The notes under the pieces: generated by a model | Database searches by the model: none | Told to the model about the DNA's origin: nothing | What the model saw: the letters and a program-made list of their open reading frames with translations, nothing else | Origin: Pseudomonas mucidolens | GTDB lineage: Bacteria > Pseudomonadota > Gammaproteobacteria > Pseudomonadales > Pseudomonadaceae | NCBI RefSeq assembly: GCF_900106045.1 | Contig: NZ_LT629802.1 | Location: 5,456,001-5,520,000, forward strand | Direction of reading: 5' to 3' | Length of the DNA: 64,000 nt | Translations under genes and position numbers: made by a program | In this document: positions 54,154 to 63,859 of the stretch, piece after piece | How the letters are laid out: each line of letters starts with the position of its first letter | Numbering within the stretch: position 1 is the first letter of the stretch

Positions 54154-54176
54154 GTCCTAGCCGGTTCACGCCAAGA

Positions 54177-54208
54177 CCGCCGCTCTTTCGGGAGCGGCGG
54201 TTTTTTTT
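54177..54208 (+). terminator. Rho-independent terminator after paralogue 1
   Basis: CCGCCGCTC, a 6-base loop, GAGCGGCGG and eight T residues, 24 bases after the stop. Confidence 0.93.
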
Positions 54209-54351
54209 GAGCGAAAAAACTGAGTTGCGCGCTCAGGGATCGGGTTTTGCTGCCGTTACAGTGATGGCAATGTGATACACGTCACAGCGAGTGTGCTTAA
54301 CTGGCTGAGGTGAAGGCATTTTGCCATTTTTTGTGGGTCGGAGCTTTACCC

Positions 54352-55644
54352 TTGTCGCGCGCGTCTGCTGTACGTTTCAGCCATTTCCTACCATCGTTGC
54401 TGTTATTGCTGGCGGGGGTGGCGGCTGCGTACGCCAAGGACCTCAACGTTTTCTTCACCTCGCTGTTCAACGTGCTGCCGACCCTGGTGTTGCTGCTGGG
54501 CGGTGCGTATTGCGCGGTGTACCGTCGTCAGCGTGAACTGTTTCTGATGATCAGCGTGTACATCGCCTATTTCCTGCTGGATACCCAGACCGATTTCTAC
54601 CGGGATAACGGCCGGGTGCGAGATGACGCTGCCGTGGCGTTCCATCTGGTGTGTCTGCTGCTGCCGCTGCTGTTCAGCGTTTACGCGTTGTGGCAGGAGA
54701 AAACCCACCTGTTTCGCGACTTTGTCGCTCGGTGCGCTGTGGTGCTGGCCTTGGGCGGCGTTGCCCTGGCCCTTGAACAAAGCTATCCCCAGGCGCTGTT
54801 GAACTGGCTGGCGGAGATTCGTTGGCCGGCGTTGCATGGTACCTGGATGAGTTTGATCCAACTGTCCTACCCGATGTTCGTGTTGGGTTTCATTGCGCTG
54901 GCATTGCAGTACTGGCGCGAGCCAAGACCCCTGCATGCGGCACAGTTGGTGGGGTTGCTGGGAATGTTCTGGATGTTGCCCCAGACCTTTATCCTGCCGT
55001 TTACGCTGAACATTATGTGCAGCCAGGTAATGCTGATGATCGCCGCGGGTGTCGCCCATGAGGCTTATCAGATGGCCTTTCGCGATGAGCTGACCGGTCT
55101 GCCGGGGCGACGTGCGCTGAATGAGCGGATGCAGCGCCTGGGGCGCAATTATGTGCTGGCCATGGGTGACGTTGATCACTTCAAGCGTTTCAACGATACC
55201 CATGGACATGACGTGGGTGACCAGGTACTGCGGCTAGTGGCCAGCAAATTGTCGAAAGTCGGCGGCGGCGGTCGAGCCTATCGCTACGGTGGTGAAGAGT
55301 TTGCCGTGGTGTTTGCCGGCAAGACCCTGGATGAATGCATGCCGCATTTGGAACAGATCCGCGAAGTCATCGCCCACTACCACATCAAGTTACGCAGCCT
55401 GGACAGTCGACCCCTGGACGATCACCAGGGCCGGCAGCGCCGTGCGGGCAGCGGTGCTACCAGTGTTTCAGTGACGGTGAGCATTGGCGTGGCCGAACGC
55501 CAGTCCGAGCAGCGCACGCCGGAAGAGGTGCTCAAGTGCGCCGACCAGGCGCTATACAACGCTAAGGGCGCGGGGCGTAACTGCGTGCTAGCCGCTGGCC
55601 AGAACCGCCGCGGTGCAGTGCGTATGCAAAGCGCTGCCGGTTGA
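54352..55644 (+). CDS. Membrane diguanylate cyclase (GGDEF)
   Basis: About 430 residues. Seven or so membrane helices span residues 10-245. The GGDEF domain follows (DELTGLPGRRALNERM; DVDHFKRFNDTHGHDVGDQVLR; YGGEEFAVVFAG). It makes cyclic-di-GMP. The RXXD inhibitory site normally five residues before GGEEF is missing (sequence GGGGRAYRY), so product inhibition is unlikely. An insertion of about 20 residues (SLDSRPLDDHQGRQRRAGSG) precedes SVTVSIGVAE. TTG 54352 follows CGGAG at 8 bases. GTG 54310 is the alternative. Confidence 0.88.
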   Translation: MSRASAVRFSHFLPSLLLLLAGVAAAYAKDLNVFFTSLFNVLPTLVLLLGGAYCAVYRRQRELFLMISVYIAYFLLDTQTDFYRDNGRVRDDAAVAFHLVCLLLPLLFSVYALWQEKTHLFRDFVARCAVVLALGGVALALEQSYPQALLNWLAEIRWPALHGTWMSLIQLSYPMFVLGFIALALQYWREPRPLHAAQLVGLLGMFWMLPQTFILPFTLNIMCSQVMLMIAAGVAHEAYQMAFRDELTGLPGRRALNERMQRLGRNYVLAMGDVDHFKRFNDTHGHDVGDQVLRLVASKLSKVGGGGRAYRYGGEEFAVVFAGKTLDECMPHLEQIREVIAHYHIKLRSLDSRPLDDHQGRQRRAGSGATSVSVTVSIGVAERQSEQRTPEEVLKCADQALYNAKGAGRNCVLAAGQNRRGAVRMQSAAG

Positions 55645-55734
55645 GTGATGGTGATGTATTCAGCGCCTGTACAGTGATTGTCCAGGGTGTCGCGCGGCAG
55701 TAGCTTGGAGCCATCTGCCGCCGGAGATATCACC

Positions 55735-57519
55735 ATGCCCGACTATAAAGCTCCCCTGCGTGACATGCGTTTTCTGATCGATCATGTCTTTGACTTTCAT
55801 GGCCACTACGCTGGACTGGGCGCTACCGACGCCAGTCCGGACATGGTCGGCGCTATTCTCGAAGAAGGCGCCAAGTTCTGCGAAAACGTGCTCTCTCCGT
55901 TGAATCGTTCTGGGGATGAAGAAGGCTGCCATTTTGATAACGGTGTGGTGACCACGCCCAAGGGCTTCAAGGAAGCGTTTGCGCAATACGTCGAAGGCGG
56001 CTGGCACGGCGTGGCAGCAGACCCGGCCTATGGCGGGCAGGGCTTGCCGTCGTCCCTGGGCTTGGTGTTGAGCGAGATGATCGGCTCCAGCAACACGTCG
56101 TGGGGCATGTACCCCGGCCTGACCCACGGTGCCATGTCGGCGATTCACGCTCATGGCAGCCAGGCCCAGAAAGACACCTATCTGACCAAACTGACTGCCG
56201 GCCAATGGACGGGCACCATGTGCCTGACCGAAGCCCATTGCGGCACGGACCTGGGCATCATCAAGACCCGCGCCGTGCCCCAGGCCAATGGCAGTTATGC
56301 GCTGACCGGCAGCAAGATCTTCATCTCGGCCGGCGAGCACGACATGAGTGAGAACATCATCCACCTGGTGCTGGCCAAATTGCCGGATGCGCCGGCCGGC
56401 ACCAAGGGAATCTCGCTGTTTATCGTACCCAAGTTTCTGCCGGAGTCGGGTGAGCGCAACGGGGTGAGTTGCGGCTCCATCGAGCACAAGATGGGGATCA
56501 AGGCGTCTGCCACCTGTGTGCTGAACTTCGATGGCGCCGAGGGGTATTTGATCGGCGAGGCGAACAAAGGCCTCAACTGCATGTTCACCATGATGAATCA
56601 CGCACGCCTGGGCACCGGCATGCAGGGCTTGTGCAATGGCGAGGCGAGCTTCCAGGGCGCGGTCAAATACGCCAATGATCGCCTGCAGATGCGCTCCCTG
56701 ACGGGGCCGAAAGCGCCGGACAAGGCCGCCGACCCGATCATCGTGCACCCCGATGTGCGGCGCATGTTGCTGACCATGAAAGCCTTCAACGAAGGCAATC
56801 GCGCGTTGGCCTATTTCACCGCACAGCTGCTGGACACGGCGCACCTGAGTGCCGATCCGGATCAGCGCCAGGAGGCCGAGGATCTGTTGGCGTTTCTCAC
56901 GCCGATCTGCAAAGCCTTCATGACCGAAACCGGGCTGGAGGTGACCAATCACGGCATGCAGGTGTTTGGTGGTCACGGTTTTATTCGCGAATGGGGCATG
57001 GAGCAGTTGGTCCGCGATTGTCGGATTGCGCCGATCTACGAAGGCACCAACGGCATACAGGCCTTGGACTTGCTGGGTCGTAAGGTGCTAGGTAGCCAGG
57101 GCAAGTTGTTGCGTGGCTTCACCAAAATCGTGCATAAATTCTGTGCCGCCAATGCCGAGCATCCGCAGTTGAAAGTCCAGGTCGCGAAGCTCAATCAGTT
57201 GAATCAGCAATGGGGCGAACTGACGGCCAAGGTCGGCATGGCGGCGATGAAGAATCCCGATGAGGTCGGTGCCGCGGCCCTCGATTATTTGATGTACAGC
57301 GGCTACATCATCCTCGGCTACCTGTGGCTGCGCATGGCGCTGGTCGCCCAGGCGCAGATAGACAATGGCAGCGGCGACCCTGACTACGCCCGTGGCAAGC
57401 TGGCCACGTGTGAGTTCTACTTCAAACGCCTGTTGCCGCGCACCGCAACCCATCGAGCGGCGGTGGAAGCGGGCAGCGAATGCCTGATGAGCCTGCCGGC
57501 GGAGTTGTTTGCGCTATAA
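55735..57519 (+). CDS. Large acyl-CoA dehydrogenase, paralogue 2
   Basis: 594 residues, the ~600-residue type with an acetyl-CoA-dehydrogenase-like C-terminal domain. It begins MPDYKAPLRDMRFLIDHVF. FAD/substrate segments are CLTEAHCGTDLG and KIFISAGEHDMSENI. The base-carrying motif is YEGTNGIQALDLLGRKVLG. It catalyses the first oxidation of fatty acyl-CoA beta-oxidation. Closely similar neighbours indicate tandem duplication. The chain-length preference cannot be read from sequence. ATG 55735 follows CGGAG. Confidence 0.92.
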   Translation: MPDYKAPLRDMRFLIDHVFDFHGHYAGLGATDASPDMVGAILEEGAKFCENVLSPLNRSGDEEGCHFDNGVVTTPKGFKEAFAQYVEGGWHGVAADPAYGGQGLPSSLGLVLSEMIGSSNTSWGMYPGLTHGAMSAIHAHGSQAQKDTYLTKLTAGQWTGTMCLTEAHCGTDLGIIKTRAVPQANGSYALTGSKIFISAGEHDMSENIIHLVLAKLPDAPAGTKGISLFIVPKFLPESGERNGVSCGSIEHKMGIKASATCVLNFDGAEGYLIGEANKGLNCMFTMMNHARLGTGMQGLCNGEASFQGAVKYANDRLQMRSLTGPKAPDKAADPIIVHPDVRRMLLTMKAFNEGNRALAYFTAQLLDTAHLSADPDQRQEAEDLLAFLTPICKAFMTETGLEVTNHGMQVFGGHGFIREWGMEQLVRDCRIAPIYEGTNGIQALDLLGRKVLGSQGKLLRGFTKIVHKFCAANAEHPQLKVQVAKLNQLNQQWGELTAKVGMAAMKNPDEVGAAALDYLMYSGYIILGYLWLRMALVAQAQIDNGSGDPDYARGKLATCEFYFKRLLPRTATHRAAVEAGSECLMSLPAELFAL

Positions 57520-57648
57520 CGGGAAGTGACTAAAAAATACCAATCAGTCACAAGCAGACCCTATGTGTCGCAAAAGTTGTTCGGTTACACTCGGGGTCTA
57601 TGAAACCGATCCTACCGAATCACTTTTAACGTTCTCACGAGGTTTGCC

Positions 57649-59427
57649 ATGGCTGACTACAAAGCGCCGCTGCGCGATATGCGCTTCGTCCTCAACGAAG
57701 TATTCGAGGTCGCCAAGTTGTGGGCACAACTGCCGGCCCTGGCAGACACCGTCGACGCTGAAACCGTCGAGGCGATCCTTGAGGAAGCCGGCAAAGTCAC
57801 CGCCAAGACCATCGCGCCGCTGAGCCGCGACGGCGACGAGGAAGGTTGCCGCTGGGACAACGGCGTGGTCACCACGCCGGCGGGTTTCCAGCAAGCCTAC
57901 AAAACCTACGCCGAGGGTGGCTGGGTGGGCGTGGGCGGCGATCCAGCCTACGGCGGCATGGGCATGCCCAAGGCGGTTTCGGCCCAGGTCGAGGAAATGA
58001 TCAACTCTTCGGGGCTGGCGTTCGGCCTGTACCCGATGCTGACGTCCGGCGCCTGTGTGTCGATCAACACCCACGCCAGTGACGAACTGAAAGCCACCTA
58101 CCTGCCGAACATGTACTCCGGCGTGTGGGCCGGTTCCATGTGTCTGACCGAGCCCCATGCCGGCACCGACCTGGGGATTATCCGCACCAAGGCCGAGCCT
58201 CAGGCGGACGGCTCCTACAAGGTCAGTGGGACCAAAATTTTTATCACCGGTGGCGAGCACGACCTCACCGACAACATTATCCATCTGGTGCTGGCCAAAC
58301 TGCCGGACGCCCCGGCGGGGCCCAAGGGCATCTCGTTGTTCCTGGTGCCCAAATTCCTGGTCAATGCCGATGGCAGCCTCGGTGCGCGTAACCCGGTGAG
58401 CTGCGGTTCCATCGAGCACAAAATGGGGATTCAGGCGTCAGCGACCTGTGTGATGAACTTCGACGAAGCCGTCGGCTATCTGGTCGGCGAACCGAACCGT
58501 GGCCTGGCGGCGATGTTCACTATGATGAACTACGAGCGTCTGGGCGTCGGTATTCAGGGGCTGGCGTCCGGTGAGCGTTCCTACCAGAACGCGATTGAAT
58601 ACGCCCGTGACCGTGTGCAAAGCCGTTCACCCACCGGCCCCAAGGCCAAGGACAAGATCGCTGACCCGATCATCGTCCACCCGGATGTGCGTCGCATGCT
58701 GTTGACCATGAAAGCCGCGAACGAAGGCGGTCGTGCGTTCTCCACCTACGTGGCGATGCAACTGGACACGGCCAAGTTCAGCGAAGACGCGGCCACCCGT
58801 AAACGCGCGGATGACCTGGTGGCGTTGCTGACACCTGTGTCCAAAGCGTTCCTGACCGACCTGGGCCTGGAAACCACCGTTCACGGCCAGCAGATTTTCG
58901 GCGGCCATGGCTACATCCGCGAATGGGGCCAGGAGCAACTGGTGCGTGATGTGCGTATCACCCAGATCTACGAAGGCACTAACGGCATTCAGGCCCTGGA
59001 CTTGGTGGGGCGCAAGATCGTGGGCAGCGGCGGGGCGTTCTACACCTTGTTCGCCGATGAGGTTCGCCACTTCATCGCCACGTCCAACCCAGACCTGGCC
59101 GAGTTCACCAAGCCGCTGAGCGCCGCGGTGGATGAGCTTGATGCGTTGACCGCGTGGGTCCTGGATCGCGCCAAGCACAATCCGAATGAAATCGGCGCGG
59201 CTTCGGTGGAATATCTGCATGCATTCGGTTACATGGCCTACGCCTACATGTGGGCGCTGATGGCCAAGGCGGCTTTGGGGAAAGAAGCCCAAGAGGATTT
59301 CTACGCCAGCAAGCTGGGCACTGCGCGTTTCTATTTTGCCCGTCTGTTGCCGCGCATTCACTCCTTGAGTGCTTCGGTAAAAGCTGGCAGTGAATCGTTG
59401 TTCCTGCTGGACGAAGCGCAGTTCTAG
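57649..59427 (+). CDS. Large acyl-CoA dehydrogenase, paralogue 3
   Basis: 592 residues, beginning MADYKAPLRDMRFVLNEVFEV. It carries CLTEPHAGTDLGIIRTKAEPQADG, KIFITGGEHDLTDNI and YEGTNGIQALDLVGRKIVG. It is more diverged than paralogues 1 and 2 and separated from paralogue 2 by 129 bases with its own likely promoter. AGG precedes the ATG at a good distance. Its substrate range probably differs from paralogue 2 (inference). Confidence 0.92.
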   Translation: MADYKAPLRDMRFVLNEVFEVAKLWAQLPALADTVDAETVEAILEEAGKVTAKTIAPLSRDGDEEGCRWDNGVVTTPAGFQQAYKTYAEGGWVGVGGDPAYGGMGMPKAVSAQVEEMINSSGLAFGLYPMLTSGACVSINTHASDELKATYLPNMYSGVWAGSMCLTEPHAGTDLGIIRTKAEPQADGSYKVSGTKIFITGGEHDLTDNIIHLVLAKLPDAPAGPKGISLFLVPKFLVNADGSLGARNPVSCGSIEHKMGIQASATCVMNFDEAVGYLVGEPNRGLAAMFTMMNYERLGVGIQGLASGERSYQNAIEYARDRVQSRSPTGPKAKDKIADPIIVHPDVRRMLLTMKAANEGGRAFSTYVAMQLDTAKFSEDAATRKRADDLVALLTPVSKAFLTDLGLETTVHGQQIFGGHGYIREWGQEQLVRDVRITQIYEGTNGIQALDLVGRKIVGSGGAFYTLFADEVRHFIATSNPDLAEFTKPLSAAVDELDALTAWVLDRAKHNPNEIGAASVEYLHAFGYMAYAYMWALMAKAALGKEAQEDFYASKLGTARFYFARLLPRIHSLSASVKAGSESLFLLDEAQF

Positions 59428-59440
59428 GGTAGGAAGGGTT

Positions 59441-59458
59441 TGTAAGCATTCTCTTACA
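59441..59458 (+). promoter_or_regulatory. GacA-binding upstream activating sequence
   Basis: TGTAAG-N6-CTTACA is a perfect match to the GacA box of rsm sRNA genes. Its centre is about 66 bases before the predicted RNA start, the usual distance. A possible -10 (TAATCT) is at 59504-59509. Confidence 0.93.
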
Positions 59459-59515
59459 TGACGTGCTGCTGTTCGTCCTCTATCGCCACATTGGATCCAC
59501 GGTTAATCTACTTCA

Positions 59516-59637
59516 CATGGACGTCGCGCAGGAAGCGCAAAGCAACAACACGGACACGTAGGATTCTGCCAGGATGGCGGAGTGAAATGGATGTCAGGGA
59601 AACAGTCTGCAAAGCCCCGCTTCGGCGGGGTTTTCTT
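59516..59637 (+). ncRNA. rsmY: Rsm regulatory small RNA, rsmY-like
   Basis: A transcript of about 120 bases with seven GGA motifs (ATGGAC, CAGGAAG, ACGGAC, TAGGAT, CAGGAT, GCGGAG, ATGGAT), several in hairpin loops (GCGCAGGAAGCGC is a classic one). It ends in a GC hairpin (CCCCGC-TTCG-GCGGGG) with TTTTCTTT. It sequesters RsmA/RsmE proteins and so relieves translational repression of secondary-metabolite and exoenzyme genes. GCGCAGGAAGCGC and the length (RsmY is about 118) favour rsmY; rsmX is the alternative. The 5' end is inferred. Confidence 0.9.
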
Positions 59638-59653
59638 TGGTCCGCGAAAAAGT

Positions 59654-60574
59654 TCAGGTCAGCCCGTCCAGTGGCGCCATCGGTCCATGCGGGCCATTCA
59701 TCACGTCTTCGAGCAAGGTGCGCAACAACTTCAGTGTTGCCTGTTGCCGCTGCACATCCCGACACACCAACCCCACTTTCAATGGCACCCGCGGTTCACT
59801 CAAGGGTTTCCATAGCAATGCCTGGTGGCTGTGCTCGTCCTGAGAACGCCCGGGCAGTACGGTGGCCAGCCTGGTATGGGGCAGACTGTCGAGAATCCCG
59901 ACCATGGTATTCAGCTCAGCCTGTACCTGTGGCCGGCGTCCGAGGTTGGCCAGTTGAGCTTGCCAGATCTGCCTGATTTGAAACTCCTCGCCAAGTAATA
60001 GCATGGGCAATTCGGCGGCCTGCTTCAGGGAGACTTTCTTGAATTCGCGCAGTGGATGTTCAACTGGTATCACAACCTTCAGTTCATCTTCGTACAACAG
60101 CACACCGTGCAAGCCGGGTTGGCGTGGCGGCAGGTAACTGATGCCGATGTCCAGCGAGCCATTGAGCAAGCGTCGCTCGATCTCAAGTCCGGTCAACTCA
60201 TAGATTTGCACGACCAGGTGCGGTTGGGCTTTGCGCACGCGTTCCAGCATTTTTGGGACAAGGCTGGTGTGCACGGTTTGCAGCACGCCGATGGCCAAGG
60301 TGCGCAACGCCTGGCCCTTGAAGTTACGCAGGGCCTCGATCGCCTGTTGCATGCCGTCGAGCAGCGGCAAGGCGTGGTTATACAGGGTATGGGCAGCCAA
60401 GGTCGGTAGCAGCCGTTTGCTGCTGCGCTCGAACAGGCTCACATCGAGGTTTTGTTCGAGCTGGCGGATCTGTTGCGACAGCGCCGGCTGGGAGATCGAC
60501 AGGCGCTCGGCGGCGCGGCCTACGTGGCCTTCTTCATACACCGCGACGAAATAACGCAGTTGCTTGAAATCCAT
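59654..60574 (-). CDS. LysR-family transcriptional regulator (CynR-like)
   Basis: 306 residues. The N-terminal winged helix (FKQLRYFVAVYEEGHVGRAAERLSISQPALSQQIRQLE) is followed by an effector domain (LAIGVLQTVHTSLVPKML; LDIGISYLPPRQPGLHG). Its stop lies 17 bases from the end of the convergent rsm RNA, and it is divergent from the class III aminotransferase gene. It may control that gene and itself. The effector is unknown. Confidence 0.9.
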   Translation of the reverse strand: MDFKQLRYFVAVYEEGHVGRAAERLSISQPALSQQIRQLEQNLDVSLFERSSKRLLPTLAAHTLYNHALPLLDGMQQAIEALRNFKGQALRTLAIGVLQTVHTSLVPKMLERVRKAQPHLVVQIYELTGLEIERRLLNGSLDIGISYLPPRQPGLHGVLLYEDELKVVIPVEHPLREFKKVSLKQAAELPMLLLGEEFQIRQIWQAQLANLGRRPQVQAELNTMVGILDSLPHTRLATVLPGRSQDEHSHQALLWKPLSEPRVPLKVGLVCRDVQRQQATLKLLRTLLEDVMNGPHGPMAPLDGLT

Positions 60575-60587
60575 AAGTAATGCTTAT
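60573..60587. promoter_or_regulatory. Candidate LysR operator overlapping the lysR start codon
   Basis: ATAAG-N5-CTTAT is a perfect dyad of the T-N11-A type, placed across the start of the LysR gene. It fits autoregulation. A separate recognition site for the aminotransferase promoter was not found. Confidence 0.5.
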
Positions 60588-60792
60588 CGAAAAAGCTGGA
60601 AAATCGAAATGGCTGTGCGCCCCCGAGGCGCCTAGTCTAGCGCCTAATCACACGGCTTACAGGGCCAGATTGCACGATGAATAGCGTTTGCGTCGATGGT
60701 GTTTACATAGGCAGGACAAAATACCTCAGGGGTGAAGTCTGTACACAGGCGGTTGCCAGACGGCACCGATTATGGCTGACGGGGGGACGCGC

Positions 60793-62073
60793 ATGAATCT
60801 GTTTAACCTGCGTCGCCCCGGCCCCAGCCTTGACGACCTGATCCTGGAGTCCCAGCCCGTGACGCTGCGCGATAACCCGTCCACCCAGTGTCTGATGCCT
60901 AGCGTGGACCGACCGTCCCAGGTATTTGTGCGTGGCCAGGGTTCCTGGCTGTGGGACAGCGATGATCGCGCCTATCTCGATTTTTCCCAGGGCGGCGCCG
61001 CCAATAGCCTGGGACACAGTCCGTCGGCGCTGGTCGCTGCCCTGGCGGACCAGGCGCAAGCGCTGATTAACCCAGGTAACGGCCTGCACAACCGCGCTCG
61101 GTTGAATTTGGCTGACCGCCTGTGCCACAGCACTGGCAGCGACCAGGCCTATGTGCTCAACACCGGCGCGGAAGCCTGTGAGGCGGCGATCAAACTGGCG
61201 CGCAAGTGGGGCCAACTGCATCGCGGCGGCGCTCACCACATCATCACCGCCAGCAGCGCGTGTCACGGTCGCAGCCTGGGTGCGTTGGCGGCGTCGGCGG
61301 ATGCGCGCCAGAACCGTTTCGAACCGCAATTGCCTGGCTTCAGCCATGTCCCGTTCAATGACCTGCCCGCGCTGCATGCAGCGGTGGATGCACAAACGGT
61401 GGCAATCATGCTGGAGCCGATCCAGAGCGCGGCCGGCGTCATCCCGGCGCGCGAAGAATATCTCAAGGGTGTCGAACGGCTGTGCCGCGAACTGGGGATC
61501 CTGTTGATCCTCGATGAAGTGCAGAGCGGAATCGGCCGCTGCGGCAGCTTGCTCGCGGAGCAGCGCTATGGCGTGCGTGCCGACATCATCGCCCTCGGCA
61601 AAGGCCTGGGCGGCGGCGTGCCATTGGCCGCCTTGCTGGCCCGGGGCAAAGCCTGTTGTTTTGAGTGGGGCGAGCTGGAAGGCACTCATCACGGCAACGC
61701 CTTGATGGCGGCTGCCGGGGTCGCCGTGCTCGACGCCGTGCTGGACAGCAACTTTCTAAACCATGTGCGTGCTAATGGCCAGTACCTGGGCGAAGGGCTG
61801 GCACGCCTTGCGCGCCGCTACGGCCAGGGCGAACTGCGTGGTCAAGGCCTGCTGTGGGGCCTGTCGGTGTCAAATGACTCGGCAGACGCGCTAGTGAAGG
61901 CAGCGCTGCACGAAGGCCTGATCCTCAACGCTGCGCAACCCGATTGCTTGCGCTTCACCCCGGCGCTGACCGTCAGCAAAAGCAACATCGACGAAATGCT
62001 CTTGCGCCTGACCCGCGCCTTCGCCCGCGTCCACACCGCCCAAGTGCAATGCCGCAAAGGCATCGCCGTTTAA
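60793..62073 (+). CDS. Class III PLP aminotransferase (acetylornithine/aspartate aminotransferase family)
   Basis: 426 residues. Substrate/PLP segments are LNTGAEACEAAIKLARKWGQ, HGRSLGALAASA, LILDEVQSGIGRCG, and the PLP Lys in IALGKGLGGGVPLAALLA. The amino donor is probably an omega-amino or acetylated diamine compound. It precedes pqq genes and follows lysR-rsmY in fluorescent pseudomonads. ATG 60793 follows GGGGGAC. Confidence 0.88.
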   Translation: MNLFNLRRPGPSLDDLILESQPVTLRDNPSTQCLMPSVDRPSQVFVRGQGSWLWDSDDRAYLDFSQGGAANSLGHSPSALVAALADQAQALINPGNGLHNRARLNLADRLCHSTGSDQAYVLNTGAEACEAAIKLARKWGQLHRGGAHHIITASSACHGRSLGALAASADARQNRFEPQLPGFSHVPFNDLPALHAAVDAQTVAIMLEPIQSAAGVIPAREEYLKGVERLCRELGILLILDEVQSGIGRCGSLLAEQRYGVRADIIALGKGLGGGVPLAALLARGKACCFEWGELEGTHHGNALMAAAGVAVLDAVLDSNFLNHVRANGQYLGEGLARLARRYGQGELRGQGLLWGLSVSNDSADALVKAALHEGLILNAAQPDCLRFTPALTVSKSNIDEMLLRLTRAFARVHTAQVQCRKGIAV

Positions 62074-62108
62074 CCCCGCAATCCTGAACCGTCTCGCGGT
62101 ATACGCGG

Positions 62109-62145
62109 CGCCCCAGCCTGGTTTGTTTGGCTGGGGCGTTTTTTT
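62109..62145 (+). terminator. Rho-independent terminator after the aminotransferase
   Basis: CGCCCCAGCC, a 10-base loop, GGCTGGGGCG and seven T residues. Confidence 0.93.
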
Positions 62146-62297
62146 GTCTCGAGGGTTTTCATCGTGCAGAAACACGGCTTGGAAATCCTTGCCTGAAGAG
62201 AGCGCTGGCCGCGTGCCAGATTCCACTGAACCCTCACGAATGCTCAAGGTCGATTAGCTGTACGGCTCACACGAGCCGATTTTCAGGAGCTGAACCC

Positions 62298-62456
62298 ATG
62301 GACATCATTCGAATCATCATCGCTATTCTGTTGCCGCCCTTGGGCGTGTTCCTGCAAGTGGGTTTCGGCGGCGCGTTCTGGCTGAATATTTTGCTCACGC
62401 TGTGCGGCTACATCCCGGGCATCGTGCATGCGGTCTACATCATCGCCAAACGCTAA
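62298..62456 (+). CDS. YqaE/Pmp3-family small membrane protein
   Basis: 52 residues with two helices (IIRIIIAILLPPLGVFLQVG and FWLNILLTLCGYIPGIVHAVYIIA), the typical Pmp3/UPF0057 layout including LPPLGV and GYIPGIVHA. Members affect membrane potential and salt stress. CAGGAG lies 8 bases before the ATG. Convergent with pqqE, five bases apart. Confidence 0.92.
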   Translation: MDIIRIIIAILLPPLGVFLQVGFGGAFWLNILLTLCGYIPGIVHAVYIIAKR

Positions 62457-62460
62457 ACCG

Positions 62461-63612
62461 TCAGCCTTTGGCAATCAGGCGTGAATTTCGCTCGTTGCGA
62501 AAGGCCAATTGCTCGATGGTCTGCGTGGCCTGTTCGGCCTCGAGGCGGGCGTTGAGGATAATGCCGTGATCGGCGGATTTGCTGCACACCGGGTCGGCAT
62601 TGCTGGCGTCACCGGTCAGCATGAACGCCTGGCAACGGCAGCCGCCAAAGTCCTTTTCCTTCTCGTCGCAGGAGCGGCACGGCTCGGGCATCCAGTCATA
62701 GCCACGAAAACGGTTGAAGCCGAACGAGTCGTACCAGATGTGTTGCATGGTGTGATCGCGCACATTGGGAAACTGCACCGGCATCTGTCGGGCGCCGTGG
62801 CAGGGTAGCGCTGTACCGTCCGGCGTCACCGTCAGAAAGATACTGCCCCAGCCGTTCATGCAGGCTTTGGGGCGTTCTTCGTAGTAGTCCGGGGTGACGA
62901 AGATCAGTTTGCACGGATGACCTTCGGCTTCCAGTTTGGCGCGGTACTCGTTGGTGATGCGTTCGGCGCGGGTCAGTTGCTCCTGGGTCGGCAGCAAGCC
63001 GACACGATTGAGCTGGGCCCAGCCATAAAACTGGCAGGTGGCGAGTTCGACGAAGTCGGCCTCAAGCGCGATGCACAGCTCGATGATGCGGTCGATCTTG
63101 TCGATATTGTGCCGATGCGTGACGAAGTTCAGCACCATCGGATAACCATGGGCTTTTACCGCGCGGGCCATTTCCAGCTTTTGCGCAAAGGCTTTTTTCG
63201 AGCCGGCCAACAGGTTATTCACCTGTTCGTCGCTGGCCTGAAAGCTGATCTGGATATGATCGAGGCCGGCTTTCTTGAAGTCGCTGATCTTCTGCTCGGT
63301 GAGGCCGATACCGGAGGTGATCAGGTTGGTATAGAACCCCAGCTTGCGGGCCTCGCCAATCAGCTCGGCGAGGTCCTGGCGCACCAGCGGTTCGCCGCCG
63401 GAAAAACCCAGTTGTGCAGCGCCCATTTCCCTTGCTTCACGAAATACCTTGATCCATTGCTCGGTGCTCAGCTCCTTGCCTTGCTCCGCAAAATCCAGCG
63501 GGTTGGAGCAATACGGGCATTGCAGCGGGCAGCGATAGGTCAGCTCCGCCAGCAGCCACAGCGGCAGGCCAATTTCGGGTTTGTCAGGCAAGTTCGATCC
63601 AGTGCTGTGCAC
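62461..63612 (-). CDS. pqqE: PQQ biosynthesis radical SAM protein PqqE
   Basis: 383 residues. The CX3CX2C motif CPLQCPYC is near 26, [12 protein letters not shown] is near 61, and the C-terminal SPASM cysteines are CMNGWGS, PCHGAR and [16 protein letters not shown]. It cross-links Glu and Tyr of PqqA. GTG 63612, with GGAGG 6 bases before it, is chosen; it overlaps pqqD by 29 bases. The frame is open further up to 63717. Confidence 0.95.
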   Translation of the reverse strand: MHSTGSNLPDKPEIGLPLWLLAELTYRCPLQCPYCSNPLDFAEQGKELSTEQWIKVFREAREMGAAQLGFSGGEPLVRQDLAELIGEARKLGFYTNLITSGIGLTEQKISDFKKAGLDHIQISFQASDEQVNNLLAGSKKAFAQKLEMARAVKAHGYPMVLNFVTHRHNIDKIDRIIELCIALEADFVELATCQFYGWAQLNRVGLLPTQEQLTRAERITNEYRAKLEAEGHPCKLIFVTPDYYEERPKACMNGWGSIFLTVTPDGTALPCHGARQMPVQFPNVRDHTMQHIWYDSFGFNRFRGYDWMPEPCRSCDEKEKDFGGCRCQAFMLTGDASNADPVCSKSADHGIILNARLEAEQATQTIEQLAFRNERNSRLIAKG

Positions 63613-63859
63613 GGGCGACCTCCATGAATTGCTCGATGTCATCACCGAGTTCAGGCACACCGGGGAATTGCTCCTCCAGTTTAGCGACAATCGCTGCCAC
63701 ATCACGCTCGCCATCAATCAAGCCGCCAATCAGCGCGGCACTTTCGTTGAGCTTGATCATGCCTTCCGGGTACAGCAGTACGTGGCCTTTTTGTGCGGGT
63801 TCGTACTGGTAACGGTAGCCTTGGCGCCAGGTCGGTTTTTTGCTGCGGTCGATACTCAT
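63584..63859 (-). CDS. pqqD: PQQ biosynthesis chaperone PqqD
   Basis: A 91-residue peptide chaperone binding PqqA and presenting it to PqqE. It contains [30 protein letters not shown] 63859 overlaps the pqqC stop by four bases; the end overlaps pqqE. Confidence 0.95.
   Translation of the reverse strand: MSIDRSKKPTWRQGYRYQYEPAQKGHVLLYPEGMIKLNESAALIGGLIDGERDVAAIVAKLEEQFPGVPELGDDIEQFMEVARAQHWIELA

Noticed and set aside
59428..59653. tRNA gene in the fadE-lysR gap
   Set aside because: No cloverleaf or TTCGANNC T-arm; GGA motifs, GacA box and terminator identify an Rsm sRNA instead.
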